Origin: a virus | Length of the DNA: 41,613 nucleotides | Reading direction: 5' to 3' (one strand) | Virus record (IMG/VR): IMGVR_UViG_3300049489_000709 | Span: 1 to 41,613 of that record | Part shown: positions 12,001-16,585 of the stretch, in pieces | Position numbering within the stretch: position 1 is the first letter of the stretch | Layout: every line of letters starts with the position of its first letter | The notes under the pieces: generated by a model | Told to the model about the DNA's origin: nothing | The model's database searches: none | What the model saw: only the letters and a program-made list of their open reading frames with translations | Translations under genes and position numbers: made by a program

Positions 12001-13380
12001 ATGATGACCCTGCCGTACCTGTCGCAATTCTCCAACCCGATCAAGGCAGCGGCGGCCCTGAAGGACGCGCTGGCGATTGCCGGCGGCGGCGTGGCCAAGG
12101 ACCCCGATCTGCGGGCGGCCATGGACAAGGCGGCGGCCCAAGGGATCACCGAGCCGCAGGAGCTGCATCAGCTCTACGCGGAGTCGATCCGCGGCCTCGG
12201 CTCCAGCCTGTGGGCGCGCAAGGGCCTGCGCGCGTGGGGTTCCATGTTCGCGCTGGCGGAATCCTTCAACCGGCGCATCACGTTCGCCGCGGCCTATCAG
12301 CTCGCGCGCAGTCCAAACGCGATTCAGGAGATCAACGGTCAGCGGACGGCGCGCGGGTTGCCGCCGTTCGGGACGGCGTTCGATTTCGCCGAGAACGCCG
12401 TCGAGGACACGCAGGGTATCTACAACCGCGGGAATCGCCCGAATTGGGCGCGCGGGCCGATCGGCGCCACCGTGTTCACGTTCAAACAGTTCACCATCGC
12501 GTACTTGGAGTTCCTGACCAGACTGCCGGCGCGCGAGCGCATCTTGGCGGCGTCCATCCTGTTCTTGGCCGCCGGGCTGCAAGGGATGCCGGGCGCCGAC
12601 GATCTGGAGAACCTGATCGACACGATCGGCCAGCTCATGGGGTACAACACCAACAGCAAGAAGGTCTTGCGCGAGGGCGCGGTGAAGATCCTCGGCGAGT
12701 CGCTGGGCGGCCTCGTGACGCACGGAATTTCTGGCATCCCCGGGGTCCCCTTGGACGTCCAAGGCCGTCTCGGCCTGCACCAGATCATCCCCTTCTCCGG
12801 CGCCTTCAAGCCGTCCGACCCGGACAAGAGCGCGCAGTACGCGCACGCCATCGGCCCGGTCGGCGGCCTGCTCACCCAAGCCTCGCGCGCGGTCGAGGCC
12901 GCGCAGGCCGGTGAGTGGGGCAACTTCTTCCGGCAGGGCACGCCGATCGCCATCCAGAACGCCTTGAAGGGTGTCGATATGTGGCAGACCGGCGTCTACC
13001 GCGACCTGCGCGGGCGCAAGGTCATCGACGTGACCGCGGGCGATGCCATCCTCAAGACGCTCGGCATCCAGCCGCAGGACGTCGCCTTCGCCCAGCGGGC
13101 GCAGAACGACGTGCAGCAGGACATCACCATGGTCCGCACGGTCGAGGGCAACATCGCCGACCGCTGGGCGCGCGGCGTCCTGAACCAAGATCAGGAGGAG
13201 GTGCAGGCGGCCATCCGCGAGCTGTTCGCGTGGAACCTGCGCAACCCCGAGGCGAAGATCTCCATCACCCCGCAGCAGATCCGGTCGCGGGTGCAGCAGG
13301 CGCTGCTGGACAGGTCGACCCGGACCATCAAGAGCGCCCCCAAGGAGCTGCGCCCGTTTGTGCGGCAGTCGCTGGAATGA
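1..13380 (+). CDS. Giant polyvalent (DarB-like / PLxRFG) virion protein, 5' end outside window
   Basis: Frame 1 is open from base 1 to the TGA at 13378-13380, giving at least 4,459 residues; the true start lies upstream. Residues counted from base 1: pyrophosphatase-like domain about 247-443; Pro-Thr repeats about 460-528 and 601-637; LPD1-like domain about 1030-1165 with a zincin-like HEWHH at 1116-1120; N6-adenine methyltransferase with YEPTAGNG (1509) and NPPF (1573-1576); Gly-rich linker about 1705-1820; strawberry-notch-type SF2 helicase with Walker A GDDTGVGKGR (2199), DESH (2341), SAT (2385) and motif VI QTLGRIFRTGQ (2770-2780); a second zincin-like HEVAGH (3426-3431); and PLMRFG (3801-3806), the PLxRFG-family signature, within a long helical C terminus. 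Such polyvalent proteins, including P1 DarB, are thought to be packaged and injected with the DNA, where they act against restriction. That role is inferred from the domains. Confidence 0.93.
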   Translation, partial: EEQRQQPVDAAKVAAKEEELRGQNPEISDDEVARLLKEYAQDEQANQEAEQWAEKSGAPAPTLLPFPTTEAAQAAAESAKKRTGQDYDVVPHPLLHDKYTFVPKKATGETPAAPGPAAPPGEGNAVQEPSATEVGAQPAGDESAGGSGQGPGVGPSIQGPVTAGQGQGGDQGQAAPEADGAVPPLGNDQEDAAATGGGPGNQGQGPQVIGGARTPGTPTPVDIAAGGAATSPDNDLPTPTPGQIEAGNYPKGHHKVGAFDVSFENPEGSQRSNLDVNRLQQLHDLLPTDGLSGRGKAKLAEALTAARSGDYAVALERAREASNLVLSQHQAVSETLDKIDAESWASTITSAHYGYIKGTIGNDKDHIDAFVKPGTAADYAGPVFVIDQKGPNGFDEHKVMVGYGSKLEAIGAYKANYPKGWQGIQAVTEATQEEFLTWAKSPENTKRGYAERAGETTAGPTPEPTPEPTPEPTPEPTPEPTPEPTPEPTPEPTPEPTPEPTPEPTPEPTPEPTPEPTPTPEPPAPQPEEQLFWEEVDGKLRTNAPEITHVTQKGKTLHGVSWPAPSLFAAKRIDKFTWKLRDGGFFIRMEHVTRPDGVTTPQPQPEPTPEPTPTPQPEPTPEPTPTPTPGPTPEPTPDEEKALTIGRAKKAWKTLFEQMDEDEKALFANPEWKMADGMPHVIGSEEAVYHFFLLDRQILWKDGYSSDKAKRRILGKQEREDPIGDMLTNLDQSGLAKLLYDGLDYQPTSDDWPEILPDNIVRIAVDPKHQQHIEQRLKAHSFRVTDRLVPATPEGEVGKITVSAIYKAQKADIGDVGGKMAGGRKEPPKVDVGDPKDSDEEFVDKLLASISRSKLLDPDINHGTFGSFMFREAMGEAIAHATNWLGAKFATSRTRGKPTEALVEAVKNGQKDAIITSARLYAERLQLLATTMAGPENVADLAAALREVYVKDGTRTPAGVELERLMPTEYPESLINRLEALYAPNEESTDQTNRAVKKDPRIPPRLESIVRQGLPDRRSGRNIDAEADFKDTFKFRGVEFGNWVNQDERQENLNLGYDAFLDLADVIGAQPGAIGIGEKLGMAFGARGRGRASAHYEPANNVINLTKNKGNGTVAHEWHHALEERLRGTGDGNRLTESLRRRLKSKINIGALDARIRSILQSEHASPSDRNTPPKDAALNFLLERKYMRGVDSLVDDTSFYRNALELDSGGNKAYWATPHELVARGAESAVFDKVKGGSPYLVGPTVREAAISKKNGYAGTAYPTGSERKDIVGVYEQFWSQIDFDAAQAKTYKPKIEIRTDARGRFHLFDQMGRKWNDEPILDKNKAKMAAGNVESGSIGVGPEVAFGPWEAHAAEADRIAWDLQQRIDEIMKELGISQAPELKNGSMAESMFYHMRLGWFPKNNDDLTEFAKTAFRTNDLDRLKLKQAQEDFEAALARFAGQTITDIKGRGGDPRAVFDAMVEFYKKQPNLNIRTTTSMQNQGYSTPLPISWITTLLGRVDNRTVGYEPTAGNGLLSVGFNPAKVIMNELEPHRAANLRLMEWARVHEGDALTAEERKVFLPQEADVVVANPPFGALAREQEVDGYRIRAIDQLIAAKALAAMKDNGRAVLILGANRDAGVISARDRVFFNWLYAHYNVADHFEVDGKLYHRMGADWPIRVVVIAGRQASDKLSPDSGVIDRVNTHDELWSRYVQAYDRSEKILVGSVRTEGAAGGATDQPGAVPGGDQGQGPVLGGEGATGGSAGGGTDGAGGLGGPPISGQPGGSGGSTAGGPAGEPPAGVGGPGASGPGRPGGRAGGRGGAGGPVAGGSGGGGPGLGGLTNADIDNLFGDGPTDKPKKKGGAATPGKKGGAKGEGAAPTKVKFEKGKPAEVPPPAEAPYASPLPAPDAWRATVLDLIKARPFFSELRIDPAYGKWQLDADRTLRFSFFSIHEARPGMAKWVPGRKPEYLQLHGVEHSNGTFETIEGGLYQVGALRLGVTQIAKTPQALNDEAKEAKGALLDLFGAKFSLNDPGLDIDNQVYQKAKPHFQKVWDRIASEIVEVAARIKQFIAEMVAEFSDRIKPYLKAFVLEKRDEATYRPPFGKSVITEPLEESDLQVPYETRSKRGMDGIYSPRDQARAIQRALDNVEMKYASEYPGGIDQMVQSELGYDSVEEMWYGPSKDPNSQDGLGAYQIDAIALAVDKMKSGEGFVIGDDTGVGKGRTAAALIRWAARKGKIPIFLTVKDDLYTDMVRDLNDIGSREFPFHITNNDVDVFDNSEVSSNSKGELKAKVVYKGSPAKARAMLDHVIEKGELPDGAQALFTTYSQFNDEKNSARRRDALRKLVASNKAVFIMDESHNAAGESKTGSFFQSLLTGTGLADAGFPLADGWQEPPTVYLSATFAKQPKNLMIYQRTDIKHIGQTQDDLLATFLNGGPLLQQEVSKMLVESGQMIRRERSYRNVKIDYEVDSDHAPITNRYVDEVTDVLRAIVRADRAFGEALKTPAYKAYLAANVLPQGATGGMKPAEISKSVEHGLFTSVVHNSISQLLLSAKLDFAVQKTIASLNAGEKPVLTLHNTMEAMLKEYAENAQLAKGAEMPDFGWRAVTQRALDGTRHIRFTTKLGVKMKVRVPMEHIDATAIPEYKAAQEKIERLMVKLSAAPIDEMRHRLGQYVWYLDDQKRRVFVLPKDAPAGVETHPLQMAELTGRSNSVDLSGKVPKLSSRSDPSNVDIVRGFNDGAIDVVLLNSAGATGISLHASVKAKDQAVRHMFVLQPSPDISIFKQTLGRIFRTGQVEYPLFTVLSSATPAERRPMAMLRKKMKSLLSNTSATNRAATDVDSSDFINIYGDQIVHQWLAEHPEQQQFLSPNFDPGSSPEEAEADTALKISGKAGLLSIEDQQLFFDEVAENYDDEIARRNALGTNRLERRVLPLDAVPIEQSLLVEGIDNSGAYPLRDDALLNRMDVQVVGVPPRPQEVRKAVEDALAGRSPADVIKQIEADLKLAYDESINQLILKQQEYTAAAADAARTERERAEYGSKLMAVNAQIAKAGDIKMKAIELLRRFPIGDGGIMRHNDVEAFATVIGYRVKPSKAGNPYALSKISVDFLRNIPDGHINIPLSQIEKAHDLQGGSWRSPVDYDFEYRDRDAAAGRREVMIITGNIPVAMNETGGSGEIISFTTRAPQDGPSTGLLMPRSFNPTNLAKQDYSLRYAQQISDLLLAVQHAFAMDGGRGSDADRIKGVRGGKEAPDLGSNEQERKPYLFEVFSRGRVVRLRPNTWSPNFTLSIEADRGKKFKRDKGLQAIVGDLSMRRGARDMEAMVRPEDVEALVRYLRQQMPLYIINSKADFARQFAPATTAPNTKLSVAPSAGKGTKAADLKKALAPIVTGWKGGPRIRIAQSVQDVPFKVPNNTRGVFYLGQVWLVADNIADANIAQFVMLHEVAGHYGLRGILGDRLDQWMERIYRDNERVRTVADKKIAAYKRAGVELSIAGAAEEALADMAGRNETANLKGWKMLVAAIRQALRQLGFTLRLNDSDILLLLAEAKRYVEKGAPQPPAQAPAGAPAAKLSLGSDLVSRAMQEIYDSVSSAKQFNWLHRRVATQYHKAQINPLFRPVFRAAQDFLQDVAGMAHASADEAGEDILPRLGRVSDVFKNITKTKQIDNDLAAAGKAIWAATLGEVRPSDQELRQGFSVTAKDAAGVIGVMTVPALTDKQVDYYNNVRAAIDLSLDQVATSEMVRMVRTKNYPGLNVALSYAKDHPESGFGALYQALHDLAADHRLAGRMDEEADVSKTIAELEKMNDRIEQLKAQGYAPLMRFGQYTVTVTEVRNGLAPTTLYFGMFESKRDANRMHRDMKDLYPNATVTLGTMDEESWKLYRGLSLDSLEAFGAASGLGADNMFQDYLKLAVSSRSAMKRLIQRKGVQGYEEDLRRVLAGFITSQARLAARNYHFKEMVDAHERIPSTAGDVRTESAQLIGYIQNPVEEAQAVRGLLFVNFLGGSVASALTNMTQPIMMTLPYLSQFSNPIKAAAALKDALAIAGGGVAKDPDLRAAMDKAAAQGITEPQELHQLYAESIRGLGSSLWARKGLRAWGSMFALAESFNRRITFAAAYQLARSPNAIQEINGQRTARGLPPFGTAFDFAENAVEDTQGIYNRGNRPNWARGPIGATVFTFKQFTIAYLEFLTRLPARERILAASILFLAAGLQGMPGADDLENLIDTIGQLMGYNTNSKKVLREGAVKILGESLGGLVTHGISGIPGVPLDVQGRLGLHQIIPFSGAFKPSDPDKSAQYAHAIGPVGGLLTQASRAVEAAQAGEWGNFFRQGTPIAIQNALKGVDMWQTGVYRDLRGRKVIDVTAGDAILKTLGIQPQDVAFAQRAQNDVQQDITMVRTVEGNIADRWARGVLNQDQEEVQAAIRELFAWNLRNPEAKISITPQQIRSRVQQALLDRSTRTIKSAPKELRPFVRQSLE
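371..625 (+). CDS. Small basic phage protein (84 aa) nested in the giant ORF
   Basis: It lies wholly inside the giant ORF, one frame forward. The start is supported by GGAG at 361-364, six bases before the ATG. The N terminus MPYKSQAQRRWAH followed by a basic K/R-rich tail matches a recurrent family of tiny phage proteins of unknown role (MPYKS-AQRR type). Codon third positions are G/C-rich in this frame. The giant frame over the same bases uses many A- or T-ending codons and yields a Gly/Gln/Pro-rich linker, so this frame looks like the one shaped by selection. Function unknown. The alternative is a chance ORF, but the codon pattern, RBS and recognisable N terminus argue against that. Confidence 0.7.
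   Translation: MPYKSQAQRRWAHSPQGTKALGGRAKVREWDQASKGLSLPAKAKAAIKVKQPRKLTEQSRLSATIRKMQRLREEARGTKVKGRR
1378..1584 (+). repeat. Pro-Thr-Pro-Glu tandem repeat linker
   Basis: About a dozen or more copies of a 12-base unit of the type ACGCCCGAGCCG encode PTPEP repeats in the giant protein. They separate the pyrophosphatase-like domain from a short domain of unknown type. This is a typical extended linker and prone to copy-number change. Confidence 0.9.
1801..1914 (+). repeat. Second Pro-Thr/Pro-Gln repeat linker
   Basis: A shorter and more degenerate array encodes PQPEPTPEPTPTPQP-type sequence. Together with the first array it brackets a domain of about 70 residues (nt 1585-1800), which therefore hangs between two flexible linkers. 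Confidence 0.85.
5084..5464 (+). CDS. Acidic Leu/Ala-rich small protein (126 aa) nested in the giant ORF
   Basis: This frame-2 ORF lies inside the Gly-rich linker between the methyltransferase and helicase parts of the giant gene. GGAG at 5075-5078 lies five bases before the ATG. The translation starts MFKPTIVAKKSWWV and becomes an acidic, helical-looking protein, ending in LADLAEAVPA before TAG. Codons here end mostly in G or C. The overlapping giant frame uses unusually many GGA, GGT and GCT codons, unlike the rest of that gene. I do not recognise the family. A Gly-rich linker shifted by one base can mimic an Ala/Glu/Leu-rich protein, so doubt remains. Confidence 0.5.
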   Translation: MFKPTIVAKKSWWVPSARRVLLAVPLTNPELYPEAIRDKVRSLVEKVPLAEAQEAARTALGDWADLQSLDSPEEVVAALLGDPRVSRLLESGDPAQADPADPEDALEAVAEQEGLSLADLAEAVPA

Positions 13381-13547
13381 TCCGGTATGTCTATGCCCCG
13401 GCCGCGGTCGGGCTGCTGTTCGTGGAGCCGACGTCGATCGCCAGCGCGCTGGTATTCGTGACGCTGTTCGTGCTGGTCGCGCTGGCGGCCGACGCTTGGG
13501 TGGCTAGATCTCGCCGCGCTCGCGCAGGTAGGCGTGGAGAAGGGTGA
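13377..13547 (+). CDS. Small membrane protein (56 aa)
   Basis: The start overlaps the giant gene's stop (ATGA at 13377), implying translational coupling. A hydrophobic stretch from about residue 6 to 40, long enough for one or two membrane spans, is followed by the Arg-rich tail ARSRRARAGRRGEG, which predicts a cytoplasmic C terminus. Its last 44 bases overlap the 3' end of the convergent gene. No family recognised. It could be a late accessory membrane or holin-type peptide, but nothing beyond topology supports that. Confidence 0.6.
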   Translation: MIRYVYAPAAVGLLFVEPTSIASALVFVTLFVLVALAADAWVARSRRARAGRRGEG

Positions 13548-13770
13548 GCTTCGCGGTTTCCAATACACCGGCCGCGAACGTCTCTTCGATGTTGCCGATC
13601 CCGAATGGAGACGGCGTGCCGAAGTCGCCGCCACCCAGCACGAGGACGGCGTACTCCGGCTCCTTGATTTCCTTGTGGTCGATCGCCCGCGCGATCTTGC
13701 GCAGCACGTCCGCCACCGACTTGCACGAGTCGAACTTGGTGCTGATGAGCTTCAATTCGGCCGACACCAT
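13504..13770 (-). CDS. Hypothetical protein (88 aa), last gene of the recombination operon
   Basis: A strong AAGGAGGA sits directly before the ATG at 13770. The sequence mixes helix-forming and strand-forming segments, with a conspicuous LVLGGGDFGTPSPFG stretch. It begins inside the 3' end of the LuxR-type HTH gene (19-base overlap), so it is probably co-translated. No family recognised and no membrane segment seen. It converges on, and overlaps, the small gene downstream of the giant ORF. Confidence 0.7.
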   Translation of the reverse strand: MVSAELKLISTKFDSCKSVADVLRKIARAIDHKEIKEPEYAVLVLGGGDFGTPSPFGIGNIEETFAAGVLETAKLTLLHAYLRERGEI

Positions 13771-13961
13771 TCCTCCTTGGACAGTTCGACCGCGGCCTGC
13801 GTCCGGTTGTCGACGCCGACAATGTCGAGGATCGCCCGGACGTGCGACTTCACGGTCCCGTACTTGATGTTGAGGGCCGTCCCGATCTGGCGGTTGGACA
13901 TCCCCCTCGCCAGCAAGGCGGCCACAGCCGCCTGCCGCGCCGTGAGTCGTGGGCCGATCAT
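13752..13961 (-). CDS. LuxR/GerE-type helix-turn-helix protein (69 aa)
   Basis: Almost the whole protein is a GerE-type DNA-binding domain. LTARQAAVAALLARG and MSNRQIGTALNIKYGTVKSHV give the scaffold and recognition helices, followed by the fourth helix RAILDIVGVDNRTQAAVEL. There is no receiver or ligand-binding domain, so it is a stand-alone HTH. ATGA overlap with the ParB-like gene upstream indicates coupling. LuxR-type HTH domains bind DNA as dimers, and a phage copy like this probably regulates phage or host promoters; the target is unknown. Confidence 0.85.
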   Translation of the reverse strand: MIGPRLTARQAAVAALLARGMSNRQIGTALNIKYGTVKSHVRAILDIVGVDNRTQAAVELSKEEWCRPN

Positions 13962-14809
13962 GACGCCAGCTCCACGACCTTCTTCTTGTTGGTGGTGCTG
14001 CGCGCCGTGACCCGCTCGTAGCGCATGGCGACCGGCAGCTTGGGGATCGGGAACAGCTCAGATTCCGCGGCCTGCAACTTGGTGATCGCCCGGCGCTCGC
14101 AGAATGCCCGGATGGCCGCCTCTGTCTTCGCGTACTGCTCGCTCGCCAGCACGCCCAGCCGCTTGGTGAGCATGGCGTCCCGCAGCACCAGAGCCGCCCG
14201 GTCGGCGTTGTGGTCGATGACGCCAGACCGCATCGCCACGCCCATCCGTTCGAGCTGTTCGCGGTTCGACTCCGTGTACCACGCCCGCGCGAAAGCGGCC
14301 GCCATGGCGATCGTGATCAGCTTGCCGGACGCCCGGTTGACCGCCCGGAAGTGCCGCGCGTAGTCGATGCCGCCGCGATAGAACTCGTACCACTTGTTGG
14401 CGATCTCCGGCGGGACCATGTGCTTCGCCTGCGTGCCGGTGACCAAGAACTTGGCGAGCGAGGCTGTGACCGGGTCCGTCTCCCAGCCGACATAGTGCGC
14501 GACGTCCTTGTAGTCGCGCGACAGCCCGCTGTCGACCGCGACCACGTCCTCCGGCGACACGCCGCGGCTGACCATGATCAGGACCGTGCAGCCGGACTCG
14601 ACGATCGCCCACATCCGGTGCTGGCCGTCGATCAGGTGCCCGCCGGAGTCGAAGGCGATGCCTTGGTGCGTCGGCCGCCACAGGCCGGCCTTCATCTGCG
14701 CGGCGTAGTAGTCCACCCGGGCCTGTCGCACGGAACGGTTGCCTTCCATGGACTCCAGATACAAGGCCGCCGTCTTCGGGTCGATGTTCTCCCACTTGGA
14801 CGAGATCAT
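13958..14809 (-). CDS. ParB-like (ParB/Srx fold) phage protein
   Basis: The 283-residue protein starts at an ATG preceded by AGGAGG. Residues 55-69 carry GGHLIDGQHRMWAI, the hallmark of the ParB/sulfiredoxin-fold nuclease-like domain, after an N-terminal segment with the usual ParB-like spacing. The C-terminal two thirds are helical and unassigned. Many phages carry such proteins without ParA, and roles range from DNA binding to nuclease or nucleotide hydrolysis. It lies next to recT in an ATGA-coupled operon, suggesting DNA metabolism rather than segregation. Whether it recognises the parS-like site at 38722 cannot be told; no clear HTH is visible. Confidence 0.7.
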   Translation of the reverse strand: MISSKWENIDPKTAALYLESMEGNRSVRQARVDYYAAQMKAGLWRPTHQGIAFDSGGHLIDGQHRMWAIVESGCTVLIMVSRGVSPEDVVAVDSGLSRDYKDVAHYVGWETDPVTASLAKFLVTGTQAKHMVPPEIANKWYEFYRGGIDYARHFRAVNRASGKLITIAMAAAFARAWYTESNREQLERMGVAMRSGVIDHNADRAALVLRDAMLTKRLGVLASEQYAKTEAAIRAFCERRAITKLQAAESELFPIPKLPVAMRYERVTARSTTNKKKVVELAS

Positions 14810-15849
14810 GCGGCCTCCTGCATCTTGGTGCGCAGCGCCGCGGCATCGGCGCGCAGCGCGGCCTTGAGGTCGTCGGCGCAGGTCAGCCCGTTGATCAGGT
14901 CCGTGGCAACGTCGAGCGCGTCGACCGTCTTCGCGCCGGCCAGCGCTGCCTTGACGTAGTCGAACGACAGGCCGGCATCCTTGGCCGGCTCGGCCGGCTG
15001 CTCGGCCGGCGGCGTGGTTGCCGGCTGCTCGACCGGACGCGCCTTCAGCCGGGCCGTGGCGTTCCGGTACGCCTTCTCGGCGTCCTTGCGCTCGCCCTCC
15101 GGGAGCTTGCGCGCCAGCTCGACAGCGGCCGTCAGCTCGGCCTCGGTGGCGGCGGCGTCGAAGGCGGCCACCACCCGCTCGACCGTGGTGGTGGACTTCA
15201 GCCGGTCCAGAACCCGGTCGGACTTGGACGTCTTGGCCGGCTCCTGCACGACCGTGCCGGTCACCTCGATCTCCACGTCGGCCAGCTCCTCGACGCCGGC
15301 CATGCCGCGCAGGATGTCCGCCGCCGCGTCCCGGGCGGCGAACCAGAACGCCCGCCACGCGAGCTGGCGGTACGGGTAGAGCTGCCACGGGCCATCCTTC
15401 TCCCACAGCCGGGCGCGCTTGGCGTCCTCGATCGAGAAGGTCCGGGTCACCGGGACCCGGCCGCGGCGAGCGATGGTGCAGCTCGCAATCCCGGTCTGGC
15501 GGATCTCGTCGATGTCGCGCTCGTCGATCTGGCACCCCTTGTTCAGCAGCATCGCCTTGCCGGCGTCACCGTAGATGCCCGGCTTGCCGTTGATCACGGC
15601 GATGCACTGGATCGCCTGCAAGGGCTTCATTTCCAACTCGGCGCCCCACTGCATGGCGAGAAAGCAGTTCCCCGGGTTGCCCTGAAACGACTTGGGCACC
15701 ATGGTGGAGCTGGCCAGCATCCCGGCCAACTCCATGGCCTCGGCCAGCGTGGTCGGCGCGAAGCTGAAGGTCGTCGGCGCCGGCATCATCGCCGCCGCGC
15801 CCGGCACTGCCGTGGTCGGCAGGTTGGTCACTTCCGTGTGGTCGTTCAC
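14806..15849 (-). CDS. recT: RecT-family single-strand annealing recombinase
   Basis: The 347-residue protein starts at GTG 15849, chosen because GGAGG lies four bases upstream and the preceding gene ends in GTGA at the same place. The N-terminal half has the RecT signature blocks: PKSFQGNPGNCFLAMQWG, MKPLQAIQCIAVINGKPGIYGD and AWRAFWFAARDAAAD. The tail from about residue 200 is Ala/Glu/Lys-rich with a Pro-rich segment and probably flexible. RecT anneals complementary strands after resection by a partner exonuclease, here YqaJ, three genes upstream in the same operon. Together they form a phage homologous-recombination pair used in replication and repair. Confidence 0.92.
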   Translation of the reverse strand: MNDHTEVTNLPTTAVPGAAAMMPAPTTFSFAPTTLAEAMELAGMLASSTMVPKSFQGNPGNCFLAMQWGAELEMKPLQAIQCIAVINGKPGIYGDAGKAMLLNKGCQIDERDIDEIRQTGIASCTIARRGRVPVTRTFSIEDAKRARLWEKDGPWQLYPYRQLAWRAFWFAARDAAADILRGMAGVEELADVEIEVTGTVVQEPAKTSKSDRVLDRLKSTTTVERVVAAFDAAATEAELTAAVELARKLPEGERKDAEKAYRNATARLKARPVEQPATTPPAEQPAEPAKDAGLSFDYVKAALAGAKTVDALDVATDLINGLTCADDLKAALRADAAALRTKMQEAA

Positions 15850-16037
15850 TGGTCCTCCGTGATGGTGAAGCCGCGGGCCTTCGCCCACTCCGAAAGGGTG
15901 TCGTCAGAAAACACTGCGGCGGGTTCGAGGTTGTCCGCGATCCACTCGATGGCCGTAGCCAGCAAGGAATCGGGGTTGAAGATCGAGCGCGCGAAGGCGT
16001 CCTTCGCGTGAGTCCATTCCGGGTCGAGGCGCGGCAT
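15846..16037 (-). CDS. Hypothetical protein (63 aa) between recT and coiled-coil gene
   Basis: ATG at 16037 overlaps the stop of the upstream gene (TGATG) and the gene ends in a GTGA overlap with recT, so all three are coupled. The sequence starts MPRLDPEWTHAKDAFARSIF and ends SEWAKARGFTITEDQ, acidic with no membrane segment. No family recognised. Its position inside the exonuclease-annealase operon suggests a recombination accessory, by context only. Confidence 0.65.
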   Translation of the reverse strand: MPRLDPEWTHAKDAFARSIFNPDSLLATAIEWIADNLEPAAVFSDDTLSEWAKARGFTITEDQ

Positions 16038-16585
16038 CAGCTCTCCTCCTTGGGGGTCTTCGCCGTCAGGAGCTGGCGAAGCGCGGTCAGGGTGTACTCC
16101 CGTGCGGCGGCCGCCTCCTCCGAGAACTCCTCGAAGCCGGCCGGCTTGGTCGCCTCGACGTCGGCGATCACTTGCTTGATCCGCTCCGGCGTCTCGTTGA
16201 CCATCATGACCGCGATCGAGTACAGCTTGGCGATGCGGTCGCGGAAGCCCTTGACGCGCGCGTCGGCGACGGCCTTGCGCTGCTTCCGCGCGGCCTCCTT
16301 CTTGTCCTCCTCCGCCTTGATCACGGCGTCGAGCGGGGCCATCATGCCGGCGATCGCTTCCGCGGCCTCGGCGGCGCCGCCGTCGATCTCGCGCGCACGC
16401 TTGATCACGCTCTCCTTGAGCGACCGCCGCTCGGCCTCGACCCGCGCGAGGATATTGCGGTATGCGGCGCGCGTGCTGACCGCGGCCGCCATGCCCTTCG
16501 CGGTGGCGACGTCGATCCCCGCGTCGGCCGCATCCTTGACCGCCTCGGCTTGCACGCGGAACTTGTAGAATTCGCTGCTCATCAT
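16037..16585 (-). CDS. Coiled-coil protein (DUF1351-like position) in recombination operon
   Basis: The 182-residue protein starts at the first of two adjacent ATGs, behind AAGGGGGA. Residues about 45-130 are strongly charged and heptad-like (KESVIKRAREI, KAEEDKKEAARKQRK), predicting long helices. The start overlaps the yqaJ stop (ATGA). A coiled-coil protein of this size between exonuclease and annealase is common in phages, often DUF1351. I infer the resemblance from position and composition rather than a specific motif. Likely role: partner or scaffold of the recombination pair. Confidence 0.75.
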   Translation of the reverse strand: MMSSEFYKFRVQAEAVKDAADAGIDVATAKGMAAAVSTRAAYRNILARVEAERRSLKESVIKRAREIDGGAAEAAEAIAGMMAPLDAVIKAEEDKKEAARKQRKAVADARVKGFRDRIAKLYSIAVMMVNETPERIKQVIADVEATKPAGFEEFSEEAAAAREYTLTALRQLLTAKTPKEES

